From Paratrimastix pyriformis (Eukaryota; Preaxostyla; Paratrimastigidae): DNA of 64,000 nt. Below are positions 51,560 through 61,234 of the stretch, in pieces. A program made the position numbers and the translations under genes. The stretch spans positions 186,001 to 250,000 of the forward strand of contig JAPMOS010000040.1 in the NCBI GenBank assembly GCA_027972325.1, given 5' to 3'. Every line of letters begins with the position of its first letter. Positions within the stretch are counted from its first letter, which is position 1. The notes below the pieces were generated by a model, which was given only the letters and a program-made list of their open reading frames with translations, did not search any database and had not been told where the DNA came from.

Positions 51560-53152
51560 ATGTCGGCGCTCGGTGAAGAATTCGGGCCTGAAGCTCCTCC
51601 TCTGTCCCAGTTCATCCAGAAGACCCTTCGTGAGTACACGAACGGCTCGCCCATTTTGAATGAGGTCTCCTTTTGCCGGCAGCATCTCATCTCATTCCAC
51701 TTTTTCCCCCCCTTTTGTTAAGATCCTCCAAAACGCCGATGATGCGCGTGCCGAACGAGTGTGCATCATGTTTGACAAGCGAACCCACCATTCGGTTGAT
51801 CTACCAGATGGGTTCACCGACCTGACCAAGACCCAGGGACCCGCATTGATCGCCTTTAACAGTGGCATTTTCGAGGATCGAGATTTTGAATCGATCCAAC
51901 ACATCGGGCAAAGTGGCAAGGAGCGAGACCCCCGCAAAACGGGCAAATTTGGTCTGTGTTTTCACACCCCACTCTCACCCACAAACTAACGTCTTCTCGC
52001 AAAATGAACGACCAACTTCCAGGGTTGGGCTTTTTGTCCGTGTACCACTGGACGGATACTCCGCAGATCGTGTCCCACGAGACGTATGCCCTCTGCGACC
52101 CCTTGCACACGGTCGTCCACACCGGGACGCGCCCCGGCAAGAAGTGGTCCTTCGCCGCGGTGGCCCGTACCAAGGGTTTCGGGCGCCCTTCGCCCTGCCG
52201 GGCATCGGCACCAACTTCCGGAGGCCCCTCCAGGGGACGATTATTCGCTTGCCCCTTCGGAAGGTCTCATCGGACCTCTCGGGGCAAGTCCCGGGTCTGG
52301 CCATGGTGGAGCAGGCATGTAAAGACATGGCCCAAGAGGCCGACACGCTCCTCCTCAATTTGAAGCACGTCCAGGCCTTGGTGGTGACCGTGTGGGACGA
52401 AGGCGCCACGGCACCTCGCGTCTTGACTCGGACTAAGGTCGGTTTTCTTTCGTTGGTCATTGGTGGTTGAACTGTTTTTTTGATTTCTCCATCACACTCC
52501 CCCCCACCCTCTTCTTCATTGCAGCTCGTGTCAACACCAGCCGCCATCGACGTCCGGACCTCGTTGCCTCAACTCTTCGCCGACTACGTCGCAGCCCAAG
52601 CTTCGGTGACTGAAGACTTCGATTCCTTCTCGGGCGTGATTCCGAGTTTGCCCGAGCTGCTCGAGGTGGATCCCCTGCCCCCGCTGGACAGCCTCAAACT
52701 GATGGCGTACTCCATCCAGGTGGAATCCTGGCGCCCCGACTCGAAGCGGCCCACGGAGTGCCACCACTGCACCGTCGACGATTGGTTGGTCTCCGGGGCC
52801 CTCGGCGGGGCCTACGCGGGCCGACTCTCCCGATATGCAGCGAGCCAATACCGGGGACCCCACCTGATCCCGTTTGCTTCGATCGCCGCCAAGGAGGCCT
52901 CCCTCGTGCGCACCTTTGCCGGGCCCCTGAGCACCGAACGCACCACCGCGCCACCGCAGTCCACCACCACCGCGCCGGCGGCCTCTCTCCCGGCCACGGG
53001 CGGCGGCCATGTGTTCTGCTTTCTGCCACTCCCCGGACCAACCGGCCTGCCCGTCCACGTGAACGCCCACTTTGTGCTGTCCTCCAACCGGTGCTCGATC
53101 ATGCCTGTCTCGGCGGGCATCACGGGCGAGTCACGTGTCCAGGCCTTCTTCA
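51560..53152 (+). CDS. Sacsin-like HSP90-type ATPase protein, cut off by a LINE
   Basis: Exons 51560-51664, 51723-51951, 52023-52437 and 52525-53152 read MSALGEEFGPEAPPLSQF, then LQNADDARAERV (the N-terminal ATP-binding helix motif of sacsin and HSP90), GLGFLSVYHWTDTPQIVS, GTIIRLPLRK and finally HVFCFLPLPGPTGLPVHVN, a typical sacsin signature. Sacsin acts as a co-chaperone. One base appears to be missing near 52178 (TKGFG to APFALPG); otherwise the phases agree. Reading ends at RVQAFF where LINE copy 2 begins, and no continuation is seen beyond the element. An upstream in-frame ATG at 51515 (MPALPRSSPRGS) is an alternative start. Confidence 0.8.
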
Positions 53153-53325
53153 GAGAGAACATGCTGTGTATTTGCGAGGGCGCAGGCGACAAGTTCAAGA
53201 AGAAAGGTTACTCGCGCCTTCGCGCCATGCGTTACACTCCGGGGGGGGCCGGGCCAAATGACCCGTATGGTGGCTCCTCCCGGCCGGGGGCCCCAGTGAT
53301 GGGTGTGGGTGATGGGGAGGGGTGC

Positions 53326-55050
53326 TCAGGGGCGGGTGGGGCGGGTCGTGGGCCCTGGGCGGCCGCTACGGCGTGGCCAGGGCGCGGGGCCCGCCGCGGC
53401 AGCTGCGCCGTTGCGCATGGTCATGAGCGCGAGGGCGTCCCGAACCAGAAGGGTCGAGACGGAGGAGAGGGCCCGCTGGAGGTCGGTTCGCGCGGCAGGG
53501 GGGTCGGCCGGTGTCAGCCGCGACAGGGCCTGGCATGTGGCCCGGGGCACGGTCCCTCGGGCCGACAAGATCACCGGCACCGCGCGGCAGGGCTGCCCGG
53601 TGGCCTCCGTGACGGCCTGGCAGAGGGCGACGTAGTGGGCCGCCTTGGCCGCCGCCCGCGCCGGCCAGTCGTGGGTCTGGCCAGTGATGGCCACGTCGAG
53701 CAGCCACCAGGTGCCGTCAGAGCCACGGGACTGCAACACCAGGTCGGGGTGCACGTCGCGGAGGGCGGCGGGGAGCTTGGCCAGCAGGGTGGGTGGGAAG
53801 GCGGGCGCACAGTTGGTTGCCGACACGCCCATATAATGCCGCGTGACCCAGTCGCGTTGCCCGCCGAACCAGGCCCAGAGTCGGCGGACCACCCGGTCGT
53901 GGCGGGCCGTGTAGAAGTCGTGGTACCTGCCGCAGCCGGACAGCAGGTGGGACATGGTCTCGGGGCCGCCGTGGCAGAGTGGGTAGGTGACCCCCACCGG
54001 GGGGGCGTCGCCGGCAGATGCTGAGGCCTTCCGCGCGTATCGGCACCGAATGGTTTGCAGGGTGGGGAAGGTGCCGAACAGCAGCCAGACGAGCCGGCGC
54101 ACCTTCCAGTCGGGGGCGGCCTGCTGGCGCCAGGCGGGCGCGGCCAGCTTTGCTCGAGGCCGTCCAGGGTGACCCCGAGGAGAATCGGCTGCGCCGGGGG
54201 CCCAGCCGCGGGCCTCCTCCTCGCACTGGAGGGCCTGGCAGAATCCCCGGGCCACCGCGAGCGTGAAGGGTCGGGTGGGGTACGGCAACGGGGCGTCCTT
54301 GGGGCCCGAGGGGCGGAAGGGCATCTCCGGCGGGCAGGCCAAGCCCTGTTGGATGGGGGTGGCGGGCCGGCCTTGTCGGTGGGGGCGGGGCTGCCGCGGC
54401 CTCGCCGGCCAGCCGGTCGGCCTGCAAATTGCCCCACAGGTGGGGGCAGCCGGGGCCACCGCGTCCACGTGGGAGGGCACGTGATGGCAGAGGAGGCGCG
54501 GCCACCGGGAGACCAGCTCGTCCCGGAGTCGGAGGACCTCCTGCTGCGACTGGGTCAGGCAGGTGGCGCGGCACAGGGCACCGAGGGCGTACTCGCTGTC
54601 CGACAGCAGCAGCACGCACCGGTCTCGGCCGACCCGCTCCCGGCCGAGGAGGTCGATGGCCAGCCGGATGGCCTCGATCTCGGCCTGGGCGTTGCTTGTG
54701 GGCCACTGGAGGGTGCGGCGCAACGACAGTGCGCGGCCGTCGGGGTGGATCAGGACCGCGGCGGCGCCCCCGCGGAGCTGGCCCTCAGGGCCGCACTCGA
54801 AGGACCCGTCGGTGTAGACCTGGATGGCATCGGCGGGCATGGCGCGGAGGACATCGACAACTTTCATCAGGCGCAGCTCCTTGCGGCGCGCGGGCTCGGG
54901 GTCACTGCCCCGGCAGCGGGGAACAGTCGGCCACCCCGGATCAGGTGGCTGGTCAGCAGCCACCCGCCCTGGCCCCGCGCCAGAGTGAACGAGTGGCGTG
55001 TCTGCGCCTCGGCCAGCCACTGCCAGAGGCTGCGTGGTGTTGGGGGCCAC
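53326..55050 (-). CDS. LINE RNase H - zinc finger - restriction-like endonuclease part (copy 2)
   Basis: 574 codons. RNase H: QVYTDGSFE, NAQAEIEAIRLAIDLL, LLSDSEYAL and HHVPSHVDAV (Asp, Glu, Asp and His-rich end). Zinc finger: a CxxC, H, C set in YPLCHGGPETMSHLLSGC; copy 1 has CPLC, so copy 2 has lost the first Cys. Endonuclease-like: RDVHPDLVLQ, WWLLDVAIT, AKAAHYVALC and VPVILSARGTVP, the PD..D..K-Y order of R2-type elements. The stop is about 170 bases from the element's 3' end. Confidence 0.85.
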   Translation of the reverse strand: MAPNTTQPLAVAGRGADTPLVHSGAGPGRVAADQPPDPGWPTVPRCRGSDPEPARRKELRLMKVVDVLRAMPADAIQVYTDGSFECGPEGQLRGGAAAVLIHPDGRALSLRRTLQWPTSNAQAEIEAIRLAIDLLGRERVGRDRCVLLLSDSEYALGALCRATCLTQSQQEVLRLRDELVSRWPRLLCHHVPSHVDAVAPAAPTCGAICRPTGWPARPRQPRPHRQGRPATPIQQGLACPPEMPFRPSGPKDAPLPYPTRPFTLAVARGFCQALQCEEEARGWAPGAADSPRGHPGRPRAKLAAPAWRQQAAPDWKVRRLVWLLFGTFPTLQTIRCRYARKASASAGDAPPVGVTYPLCHGGPETMSHLLSGCGRYHDFYTARHDRVVRRLWAWFGGQRDWVTRHYMGVSATNCAPAFPPTLLAKLPAALRDVHPDLVLQSRGSDGTWWLLDVAITGQTHDWPARAAAKAAHYVALCQAVTEATGQPCRAVPVILSARGTVPRATCQALSRLTPADPPAARTDLQRALSSVSTLLVRDALALMTMRNGAAAAAGPAPWPRRSGRPGPTTRPTRP

Positions 55051-55197
55051 GAGCCCCTTTTGGTGGGGGGCGGCGGCGGGCGGGTTGCGGGGATATCGTG
55101 GGTCGGGCGGCGGCCGCCAGGGCCCGGGCCATGGCGTTGGGGCGCTCCCACTGGGCGATGAACTGGCCGTTGGGGGGCGGGGTGAGGAGCCGGGCGA

Positions 55198-57546
55198 TCA
55201 GGCAGAGGTGGGCTTGGCGCAGGGAGGCCTCGATCCTCGGAGGCCCGGGCCTTGGCCGGCCAGGAAGAGGAAGTCGCGCGGGACACCCGGGAAGAAGCGT
55301 TTGTCGGTCCTCAGTGGGCGACCCGTGAGCCATGCGGAGGCGTACCGGGCCAGGTCGTCCTCGAGGGCGCGGCACTGCTCCGTCGATGGACAAATCGCCG
55401 TCATGCCATAGAGTAGCGTCGGGAAGGCCCATTCCCTGACGCACTCGATTTTCGCCAGGGGCGGCAGAGCGCAGGCATGGATGCGGGCCAGCCGGTCGTT
55501 CCAGGAGGCCGTGATGCGCTGGAGGTGGTCGTCCCAGGAGCCGTCGAAGCGCACGGTGTATCCCAGGTAGGTGTAGGTGGTGGTGTCGCCCATGGCCGGG
55601 ATGGGCTGACCTTGGAGCTGCAGGAGGAAGCCCGGCTGGGCGTGGCCCTTGTCGGCGGCCAGGATGGCACATTTCTTCGCATTCAGGCGCAGCCGGGCCC
55701 AGGCCAGGAAGGCCTCCAGCCTGTCGCAGAGCACCCGCAGGGCCGCGTCGCTGGCGGCGGTCACCACGAGATCGTCGGCAAAGGCCTGGCAGCTGGCGGC
55801 GGTGGTGGGGTCCCCGGCCAGGCCGGCACCCAGCGGGCCCAGGGTCGGGTCGGGCAGCTCGAGCCAGCGGAGGAGCGGATCAAGGGCGAGGAGGAACACC
55901 ACCGGGCTCAGTGCGTCGCCTTGTTTGACCCCCCTTTCAAGAGCGATTGGGGGGAGGGGCTCGTCGGGGCGGCCCCGGTCGTAGCAGTCCCGCCAGGTCA
56001 TGGAGAGCCCCTGGTAGAGCTCGAGGATGGCCGCCTGCAGGTGGCCGGGGATGCCGGCCAATCTCAGGCCTTTCCGGATGACATACGCTTCCACCGACCC
56101 GAAGGCATTCGTCAAATCCAGAAAAAGTAGGCGCAGAGGGTCCCCGGCCACCCGCCGGCTCTCCATGGTGGCCAGCAGGGTGCTGACGTGGAGCAACGGG
56201 CCGAGCGCCGGCGCGAAGCCGTGCTGAGAGGGGGCGAGTCGGCCCGGATGGCCGAGGAAGTCCGTGAGGCGGTGCGCCAGGATGCCGCTGTACAGTTTGG
56301 CCAGGACGTCGCACAGGGCCACGTGGCGCCAACTCGAGACGGCCGTGGGGTCCTTGCCTCGCTTCAGGAGTAGCACGGCCGTGCTCGCGCGCCAGCGGGC
56401 AGGGGTGGACTTGGTCTGCCAGCAGGCACGGAGGAGAGCCACCAGCGCGCCGAGGAGGGCCGGGTCCTTGACTAGGTGCTTGAGGGCGTCGATGCCGGCC
56501 CCGTCGCTGCCAGGCGCGGTGTGGGGTGCGGCCTTGCCGACCTGGTCGACCACTTCTTGCTCGGAAATGTCGGCCTCGAGGGCCGCCGCCTCGGCCGGGG
56601 TGAGGGGCGGGGTTGTCGCTGCCAGGGTCGCCCACGGGATGCCGGGGGTGGGAGGCTCGGGGCCACCAGAGGCGGCCTCACGGCTGTGGTGCTCGTTGAG
56701 CTGTTGCCAGGAGATGGGGCAGGGCGGCCGCTGGGTGTCGCCGGCCAAGGTGGCAAAGAATCTGCGCCTGTTCTTGAAGAACAAAGACAACTGTTGGCGC
56801 GCGGCCGTGCGGGCAGCTGCGGTCCGTGTCCGGACTCGGGCCGTGGCCAGGTTTGCCCGGGCCTTGCGCCAGGAGAGAAGGAGGCGAGGGGGTGCGTGCT
56901 GGGGACGGCGCGTCGCGTGGCCCAGTGCGCGCAGTCGGATCTGGAGGCGGCGCACCCGCTCGCGGGCGGCCCGCAGTGGCCCCGAGGTGCCTGCGGGGCG
57001 CGGGGGGCCTGGTGGGGGTGGGGGGCGCCTGGCCGGAGTCCGCTGGGCCAGGACGGGGATGACTGCCTCGAGGATGGCCTCCGGGTCGGTCAGGGTGGCA
57101 GCGGCCCGGAGCGAGGTGCGCTCCTGGTCGGAGAGCGCGGCTGCCTCGGGCCTGGGAGGGCGACGCTGCCGGAGGGGGGTCCCTGCTGAGGTTGTCGATG
57201 AGGAGCCTCGGCCGGCGGTTGGGGCCTCGGGTGGGAAGGTGTGGAGAAGGGGTCCATGTGTCACCGTGCAGCCGGTTACGGCCGTGGCGAGGTCGGTGCG
57301 GATCGGGGCGACAAGATGCAGGTGAGCACGGTGGAGCTTGAGGCGAGCGAGGAGGGAGCAGACGAAAGTAAGCCCAGGTCGCCCTCCTGGCGCCTGAGCT
57401 TTGGGAACTTTCGGTGAAACCTTAAGCCGGGGGTGGGGGAACCCCGACCGACAGCCGCTCTCATCTCTCACGCCGCCATTTCTGGCGCGTCGGCCCATCC
57501 TCGGATGAGGACTTCCCGATATTTGAGCTGTCTTGCCGGCTTGCAA
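55198..57546 (-). CDS. LINE reverse transcriptase part (copy 2)
   Basis: 782 codons. After a Pro/Arg-rich N-terminus and a basic helix (FFKNRRRFFATLAG), the RT domain has TAPGSDGAGIDALKH, RHVALCDVLAKLYSG (motif 1-2 region), LRLLFLDLTNAFGSVEAYV (motif A), GVKQGDALSPVVFLLALDP (B), CQAFADDLVV (C, catalytic AspAsp), LNAKKCAIL (D) and YTYLGYTV (E). No AP-endonuclease domain is visible upstream of the RT. The frame ends at CAKPTSA, whereas homologous text continues in another frame. Confidence 0.9.
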   Translation of the reverse strand: MQAGKTAQISGSPHPRMGRRARNGGVRDESGCRSGFPHPRLKVSPKVPKAQAPGGRPGLTFVCSLLARLKLHRAHLHLVAPIRTDLATAVTGCTVTHGPLLHTFPPEAPTAGRGSSSTTSAGTPLRQRRPPRPEAAALSDQERTSLRAAATLTDPEAILEAVIPVLAQRTPARRPPPPPGPPRPAGTSGPLRAARERVRRLQIRLRALGHATRRPQHAPPRLLLSWRKARANLATARVRTRTAAARTAARQQLSLFFKNRRRFFATLAGDTQRPPCPISWQQLNEHHSREAASGGPEPPTPGIPWATLAATTPPLTPAEAAALEADISEQEVVDQVGKAAPHTAPGSDGAGIDALKHLVKDPALLGALVALLRACWQTKSTPARWRASTAVLLLKRGKDPTAVSSWRHVALCDVLAKLYSGILAHRLTDFLGHPGRLAPSQHGFAPALGPLLHVSTLLATMESRRVAGDPLRLLFLDLTNAFGSVEAYVIRKGLRLAGIPGHLQAAILELYQGLSMTWRDCYDRGRPDEPLPPIALERGVKQGDALSPVVFLLALDPLLRWLELPDPTLGPLGAGLAGDPTTAASCQAFADDLVVTAASDAALRVLCDRLEAFLAWARLRLNAKKCAILAADKGHAQPGFLLQLQGQPIPAMGDTTTYTYLGYTVRFDGSWDDHLQRITASWNDRLARIHACALPPLAKIECVREWAFPTLLYGMTAICPSTEQCRALEDDLARYASAWLTGRPLRTDKRFFPGVPRDFLFLAGQGPGLRGSRPPCAKPTSA

Positions 57547-57658
57547 GGCCGACTAACCGAGCCAGAGCGCGGCTCTCCGGTGTCCTGTCCCCGCGAGTGC
57601 AGGGTCGGATGGTTTTTATCCTCCATATTCCGGAATGTGGAGCCCAGGTACGACGTGT

Positions 57659-57735
57659 GGGTCCGACCGGGATTGAACCCGGGACCTCGGGTGCTCCAAG
57701 TGTTGCGCTCTAACCACTGAGCCACGTCGCTCCAC
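57659..57735 (-). other. tRNA-like 5' head of LINE copy 2
   Basis: Identical in the aligned part to the head of copy 1 (A-box-like TGGCTCAGTGG, B-box-like GGTTCAATCCC on the minus strand). Presence at the same end of both copies shows it belongs to the element and is not a chance flanking tRNA. Confidence 0.7.
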
Positions 57736-57739
57736 ACAC

Positions 57740-58400
57740 TGTAACTTTCAAGGTGTCCGCATCGCCTGGCATCTTGTTGTTTCCAGAGAGACCGGCTGCC
57801 TTGCACCGCATGCTCTCTCTCTCTCCCCCTGAGTGTAGGAAGAATGAACAATGCCGCCACATCATGTTATTTCCAGAGAGACCGCCGGATGCCTTGCATC
57901 GCACCGCCACATCTTGTTGTTTCCAGAGAGACCATATGCCTTGCACCGCATGCTCTCTCTCTCTCACTCTGAGTGTAGGAAGAAGAAATAATGGCCACGC
58001 CGCGACGGCCGCCCGGGGCACTCGACCCGCCCCACCGCCCCTGAGCACCCCCCCCAACACCCACACCCATCACTGGGCGGCCCCGCCACCAGGCGGGCCC
58101 CCGGCCGGGAGGAGCCATCATCCGGGTCATTCGGCCCGGCTCCCCCCCGGAGTGTAACGCATGGCGCGAAGGCGCGAGTAATCTTTCTTCTTGAACTTGT
58201 CGCCTGCGCCCTCGCAAATACACAGCATGTTCTCTCTAATGCGGCCACATCTTGTTATTTCCAGAGAGACCGGTATATGCGGGTCTGTATTTACAAGGTG
58301 AACACATCGCCTGTCATCAGGCTGCCACATCTTGTTATTTCCAGAGAGACTGTATGCGGGTCTGTATTTACATGGTGTACACATCGCCTGTCATCAAACT
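57740..58400 (+). repeat. CCACATCTTGTTATTTCCAGAGAGACC tandem repeat
   Basis: Five units share CATCTTGTTGTTTCCAGAGA or close variants (57770, 57860, 57910, 58250, 58330), with two unit types downstream of that core (CTTGCACCGCATGCTCTCTC or GGGTCTGTATTTACA). A LINE-tail copy has inserted at 58003-58236. The last unit supplies the end of the LRR coding frame. Confidence 0.8.
58003..58236 (+). mobile_element. Solo LINE-tail copy in tandem repeat
   Basis: Plus-strand sense: CGCGACGGCCGCCCGGGG to GCAAATACACAGCATGTTCTC, about 230 bases with an intact hairpin. It interrupts the tandem repeat at AATAATGG/ATGCGGCC. Confidence 0.85.
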
Positions 58401-60857
58401 GGGCTCGGTGCGAATGTACGACAACAGCCGCGGGTGCCGCCTGTCCCACACCCCCCCTTTCATCGGCTCCTCCTTGAAGGCACATTCCAGACAGGCGACC
58501 TCCTCCATCCGCTCCCACGCCACATCCACCCGGCGCGGCCGACAGCAGGTCAACTGCAGCCGCGCCAGCCGCGGCAGGGCCGTCAGATTCATCACCACGT
58601 CCTTATGCGCGTGGCTCAGCGAGAGATCGACGAGTTGAGGCTGACCCGCCAGCCAGTGCAGGACCTTGACCTCCGCCGCCCCACTCAGCCGCATCATTGA
58701 CCCGCTGAAAGCGCGCAGCTGCGGCAGCGGGGCAGCCAGCAGGCGCTCGAAGACGCCGATGAGCGCGTACGCGAGACACAGCGACCGGAGACGGGCCAGC
58801 GGGCAGGCCAGAGACAGGGCGGCATCGGGATGATTGGGGCGGTCGCACAGATGCAGGTGGCGGAGGCCGGGGGTGTCCAGGGTGACGCCCTGGGAGGCAC
58901 TCAGGTTCAGATCCAGGTGGACAAGTCCCGGGGCACGGATGACCAGCGACCCGCCGCACAGCACCAGTTCCAGGGAACGCAGAGGGTGCTGAGGCGGGAT
59001 GACAAGGGTGCTGCGGGTGGCCTCCGCTGCTGATGCTGCTGGGGTCGTCAGGGTCAACACGGCCCGCTGCAGGGTGACCAAACAGGGCAGCTGATCCACC
59101 AATTGCTGCAGTTCGGCAAGCGAGGCAAAGGACAGCCCTGAGAGTTGGCGCATTGCCGGCTGTGGCTGTGGCGGCTGGCTGCCCGCCCACAGGAGGCCAG
59201 CAGCGAGCGGGCCCACGGGCACCTCATCGTCCAGGCGGCCGGACGCAAGGTATGCCAGTTGGGGCAGCGGGCAGAGGGCAGTCAGCCGGCACAACTTGTG
59301 CAAGTTGTGGATGGCCGTCAGACGCGGGGTGTTTAAGTGGAACTCCATTGGGGAACGCGAGGCAGCAGCAGCAGCACCACCACCCCGCGCATCCAGTTCG
59401 AGGACTGTGAGCTGGGGGCAGTCCAACCGCACCTGGGCAGGGCAGTTCTCGGTCGTTCCGCAGGAAAACCGGACCAGACTGGACGAGGCAACGACCACCA
59501 TCCGACCCGCGGGGAGACGCCAAGACAGGTAGATGGCAACGAGCCGATCCATCAGGCTGGGTGGCAGGTACTCAATGGGACAGGCTTGGCTCAGCCAGGT
59601 CAGGTTGCGAAGCCCCACCAGGCCATCCAGGGCGGCTGCGACACCTGCCATGGGCAGGGCGCCCTTGGCATCGGCCAACGTGATGGTCGTCAGACTGGCG
59701 ACACGCGGGGCGCCCAGGCACAGGCGACACTTGGCGAGCAGGTCATCAGCATCCATGTCGAACCGGCCCATCTCTGCGCTGAGGGTCAACGCGCGCAAGG
59801 GGGTCTCCGGGAGGTCGCCAACCGATTGGGTGGCCAAGTTCAGGACCCCCACGACAGGCGACAGGGAAACACGCTGCAGCCGGGACAGGTTGTGCATCCC
59901 CGCAGTCACGACCGGGTCGATCCGGCTTGCCGGCCGGCAGCCTCGCGCCACCAGCAACTCGCGCAGCTCGGTGCAGCTGGACAGCGGGGTGGGCTGGCCG
60001 ACTTCATGTAGCCCCAGTCGGAGGACCTCCACCCGGGGGCAGTGCCGCGCCACCGCATCCAGAAGCGACCCGCCCAGCCCCGGAACTGGGTTCGGATATG
60101 ACGGTGCGGTGATGTTGACATCCAACACGCGCAGTTGGCCATCGAGTCGCTCCAGGATGGCGCAGAGGGCCCCCTCGGACAGCCCGGCTGCGCAGGGGAC
60201 CCGCAAGGTGCGCAGGGCGGGGTGATTGGCGAAGGCCGCATCGACCCAACCCCGGTAGTCGGCTGCCTCGCGGCCACAACCCCAGAGTGCCCGTTCCGGG
60301 GCCAGGGTGAGCTCCTCCAGTCGGGTGCAGGGTCCCACCAGGGCCGCCAGGGCATCGGCCGTGGGAATGGACGCACTGGCGCGTCGGGTGGGAGCGAAAA
60401 GGTCGAGTTCACCCTCGGGCTCGACCGATGACATGTCATCGGTGGTGGTGGTGGTCGGGAGTGCCGGAAAGAAAGACCATACACGCTCACCGCGATTAAC
60501 ATTCAAAAAAGATAGCTTGCGCATATTGCCCCGAACCAGGGTGCGGGTGGTGTGGTTGAGGCCGAGCAGCATGATGTACATCAGGGTCGGGTCCTCGGCA
60601 ACCGAGATGGCGTGAAGCAGAGTCTCATCGGAAAGTTGGGCAAAAAGACGTCCCACAATCGGATCAACAGCAGGACTTACGATAGCAGGATTTCGATCAT
60701 CGGGAGGCACTGTGCTCTGAATGACCGTGAAGATGAGACGGATTCCAATTCGCACAACAAACCTCACAAGAAATCGAATGAGATTGCCCCATTCCAAATG
60801 AATGCGCGTCGGCGTGAGAAAACCGACGTAGTTGCCTTGCCCGCGGTTAATGAACAA
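58368..60857 (-). CDS. F-box-like / leucine-rich-repeat protein, intact paralogue
   Basis: One unbroken frame of 829 codons. The N-terminal ~70 residues include a hydrophobic stretch (IRFLVRFVVRIGIRLIFTVI) that could be a membrane anchor. Next come an F-box-like helix (LSDETLLHAISVAEDP), RTLVRGNMRKLSF and more than 15 irregular LRRs, such as LRVLDVNITAPSYPNPV and LRHLHLCDRPNHPDAAL. It ends in TGDVYTM, coded by a neighbouring tandem repeat. It is related to the gene at 34899-36804 and almost identical to the broken copy at 40909-45243. The start at 60857 is supported by the promoter-like block 36 bases upstream. The function is not known; an SCF adaptor is possible. Confidence 0.8.
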   Translation of the reverse strand: MFINRGQGNYVGFLTPTRIHLEWGNLIRFLVRFVVRIGIRLIFTVIQSTVPPDDRNPAIVSPAVDPIVGRLFAQLSDETLLHAISVAEDPTLMYIMLLGLNHTTRTLVRGNMRKLSFLNVNRGERVWSFFPALPTTTTTDDMSSVEPEGELDLFAPTRRASASIPTADALAALVGPCTRLEELTLAPERALWGCGREAADYRGWVDAAFANHPALRTLRVPCAAGLSEGALCAILERLDGQLRVLDVNITAPSYPNPVPGLGGSLLDAVARHCPRVEVLRLGLHEVGQPTPLSSCTELRELLVARGCRPASRIDPVVTAGMHNLSRLQRVSLSPVVGVLNLATQSVGDLPETPLRALTLSAEMGRFDMDADDLLAKCRLCLGAPRVASLTTITLADAKGALPMAGVAAALDGLVGLRNLTWLSQACPIEYLPPSLMDRLVAIYLSWRLPAGRMVVVASSSLVRFSCGTTENCPAQVRLDCPQLTVLELDARGGGAAAAASRSPMEFHLNTPRLTAIHNLHKLCRLTALCPLPQLAYLASGRLDDEVPVGPLAAGLLWAGSQPPQPQPAMRQLSGLSFASLAELQQLVDQLPCLVTLQRAVLTLTTPAASAAEATRSTLVIPPQHPLRSLELVLCGGSLVIRAPGLVHLDLNLSASQGVTLDTPGLRHLHLCDRPNHPDAALSLACPLARLRSLCLAYALIGVFERLLAAPLPQLRAFSGSMMRLSGAAEVKVLHWLAGQPQLVDLSLSHAHKDVVMNLTALPRLARLQLTCCRPRRVDVAWERMEEVACLECAFKEEPMKGGVWDRRHPRLLSYIRTEPSLMTGDVYTM

Positions 60858-60889
60858 ACCGCCGGAAAGATGAGCCAGTCTCGTGTTAA

Positions 60890-61030
60890 TGCAGCCTCGT
60901 GTGAGGCTAACTAAGGAGCCATGAGAAAGAAATCACAAAAGGTTTTATCCCCCAATTCCCCCGTCACCTCATCACCTCCGATAGGCTTCGGCTCAAAGTG
61001 CATCGCATCTCATCACCCCCACCTCCTTCA
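60890..61030 (-). promoter_or_regulatory. Promoter-like block shared with the NYN gene
   Basis: Hairpin AGCCTCGTGTGAGGCT (60893-60908), a minus-strand GGGATAAAACC element and TCACCTCATCACC..CCGATAGGCTTCGG occur in the same order and spacing as at 33365-33520. Both blocks lie 29-36 bases before an ATG. Confidence 0.5.
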
Positions 61031-61234
61031 CTGGTGAGCCTCGGCCTCGTGGTTGCGCTTGGTCGGTATGCCACCATCCTAGGTCGCCCCGAAAGCAAGC
61101 CAGGGAGAGAAAATGGATGGAAGAGCGACGACCTAAGACTTCCCCCCCCTCCCCGCAGGTTTTGAGGACGAGCCCACCCGGCGAGCCTGACGCTGCCGTC
61201 GTCCACCCGCAAAGGAGAGGGGTTCGGTCGATTG

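Larger units (their letters stand above)
53153..57735 (-). mobile_element. RLE-type LINE, copy 2 (near full length)
   Basis: 4.58 kb, tail at 53153 and tRNA-like head at 57659-57735. It carries nearly all of one long coding region with a frame change near 55198. Relative to copy 1 it keeps the region before the RT but lacks the tail hairpin (about 19 bases near 53293). No target duplication is visible, so one flank may have been rearranged after insertion. Where the two copies overlap they are about 98-99 percent identical, which suggests recent activity. Confidence 0.92.
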
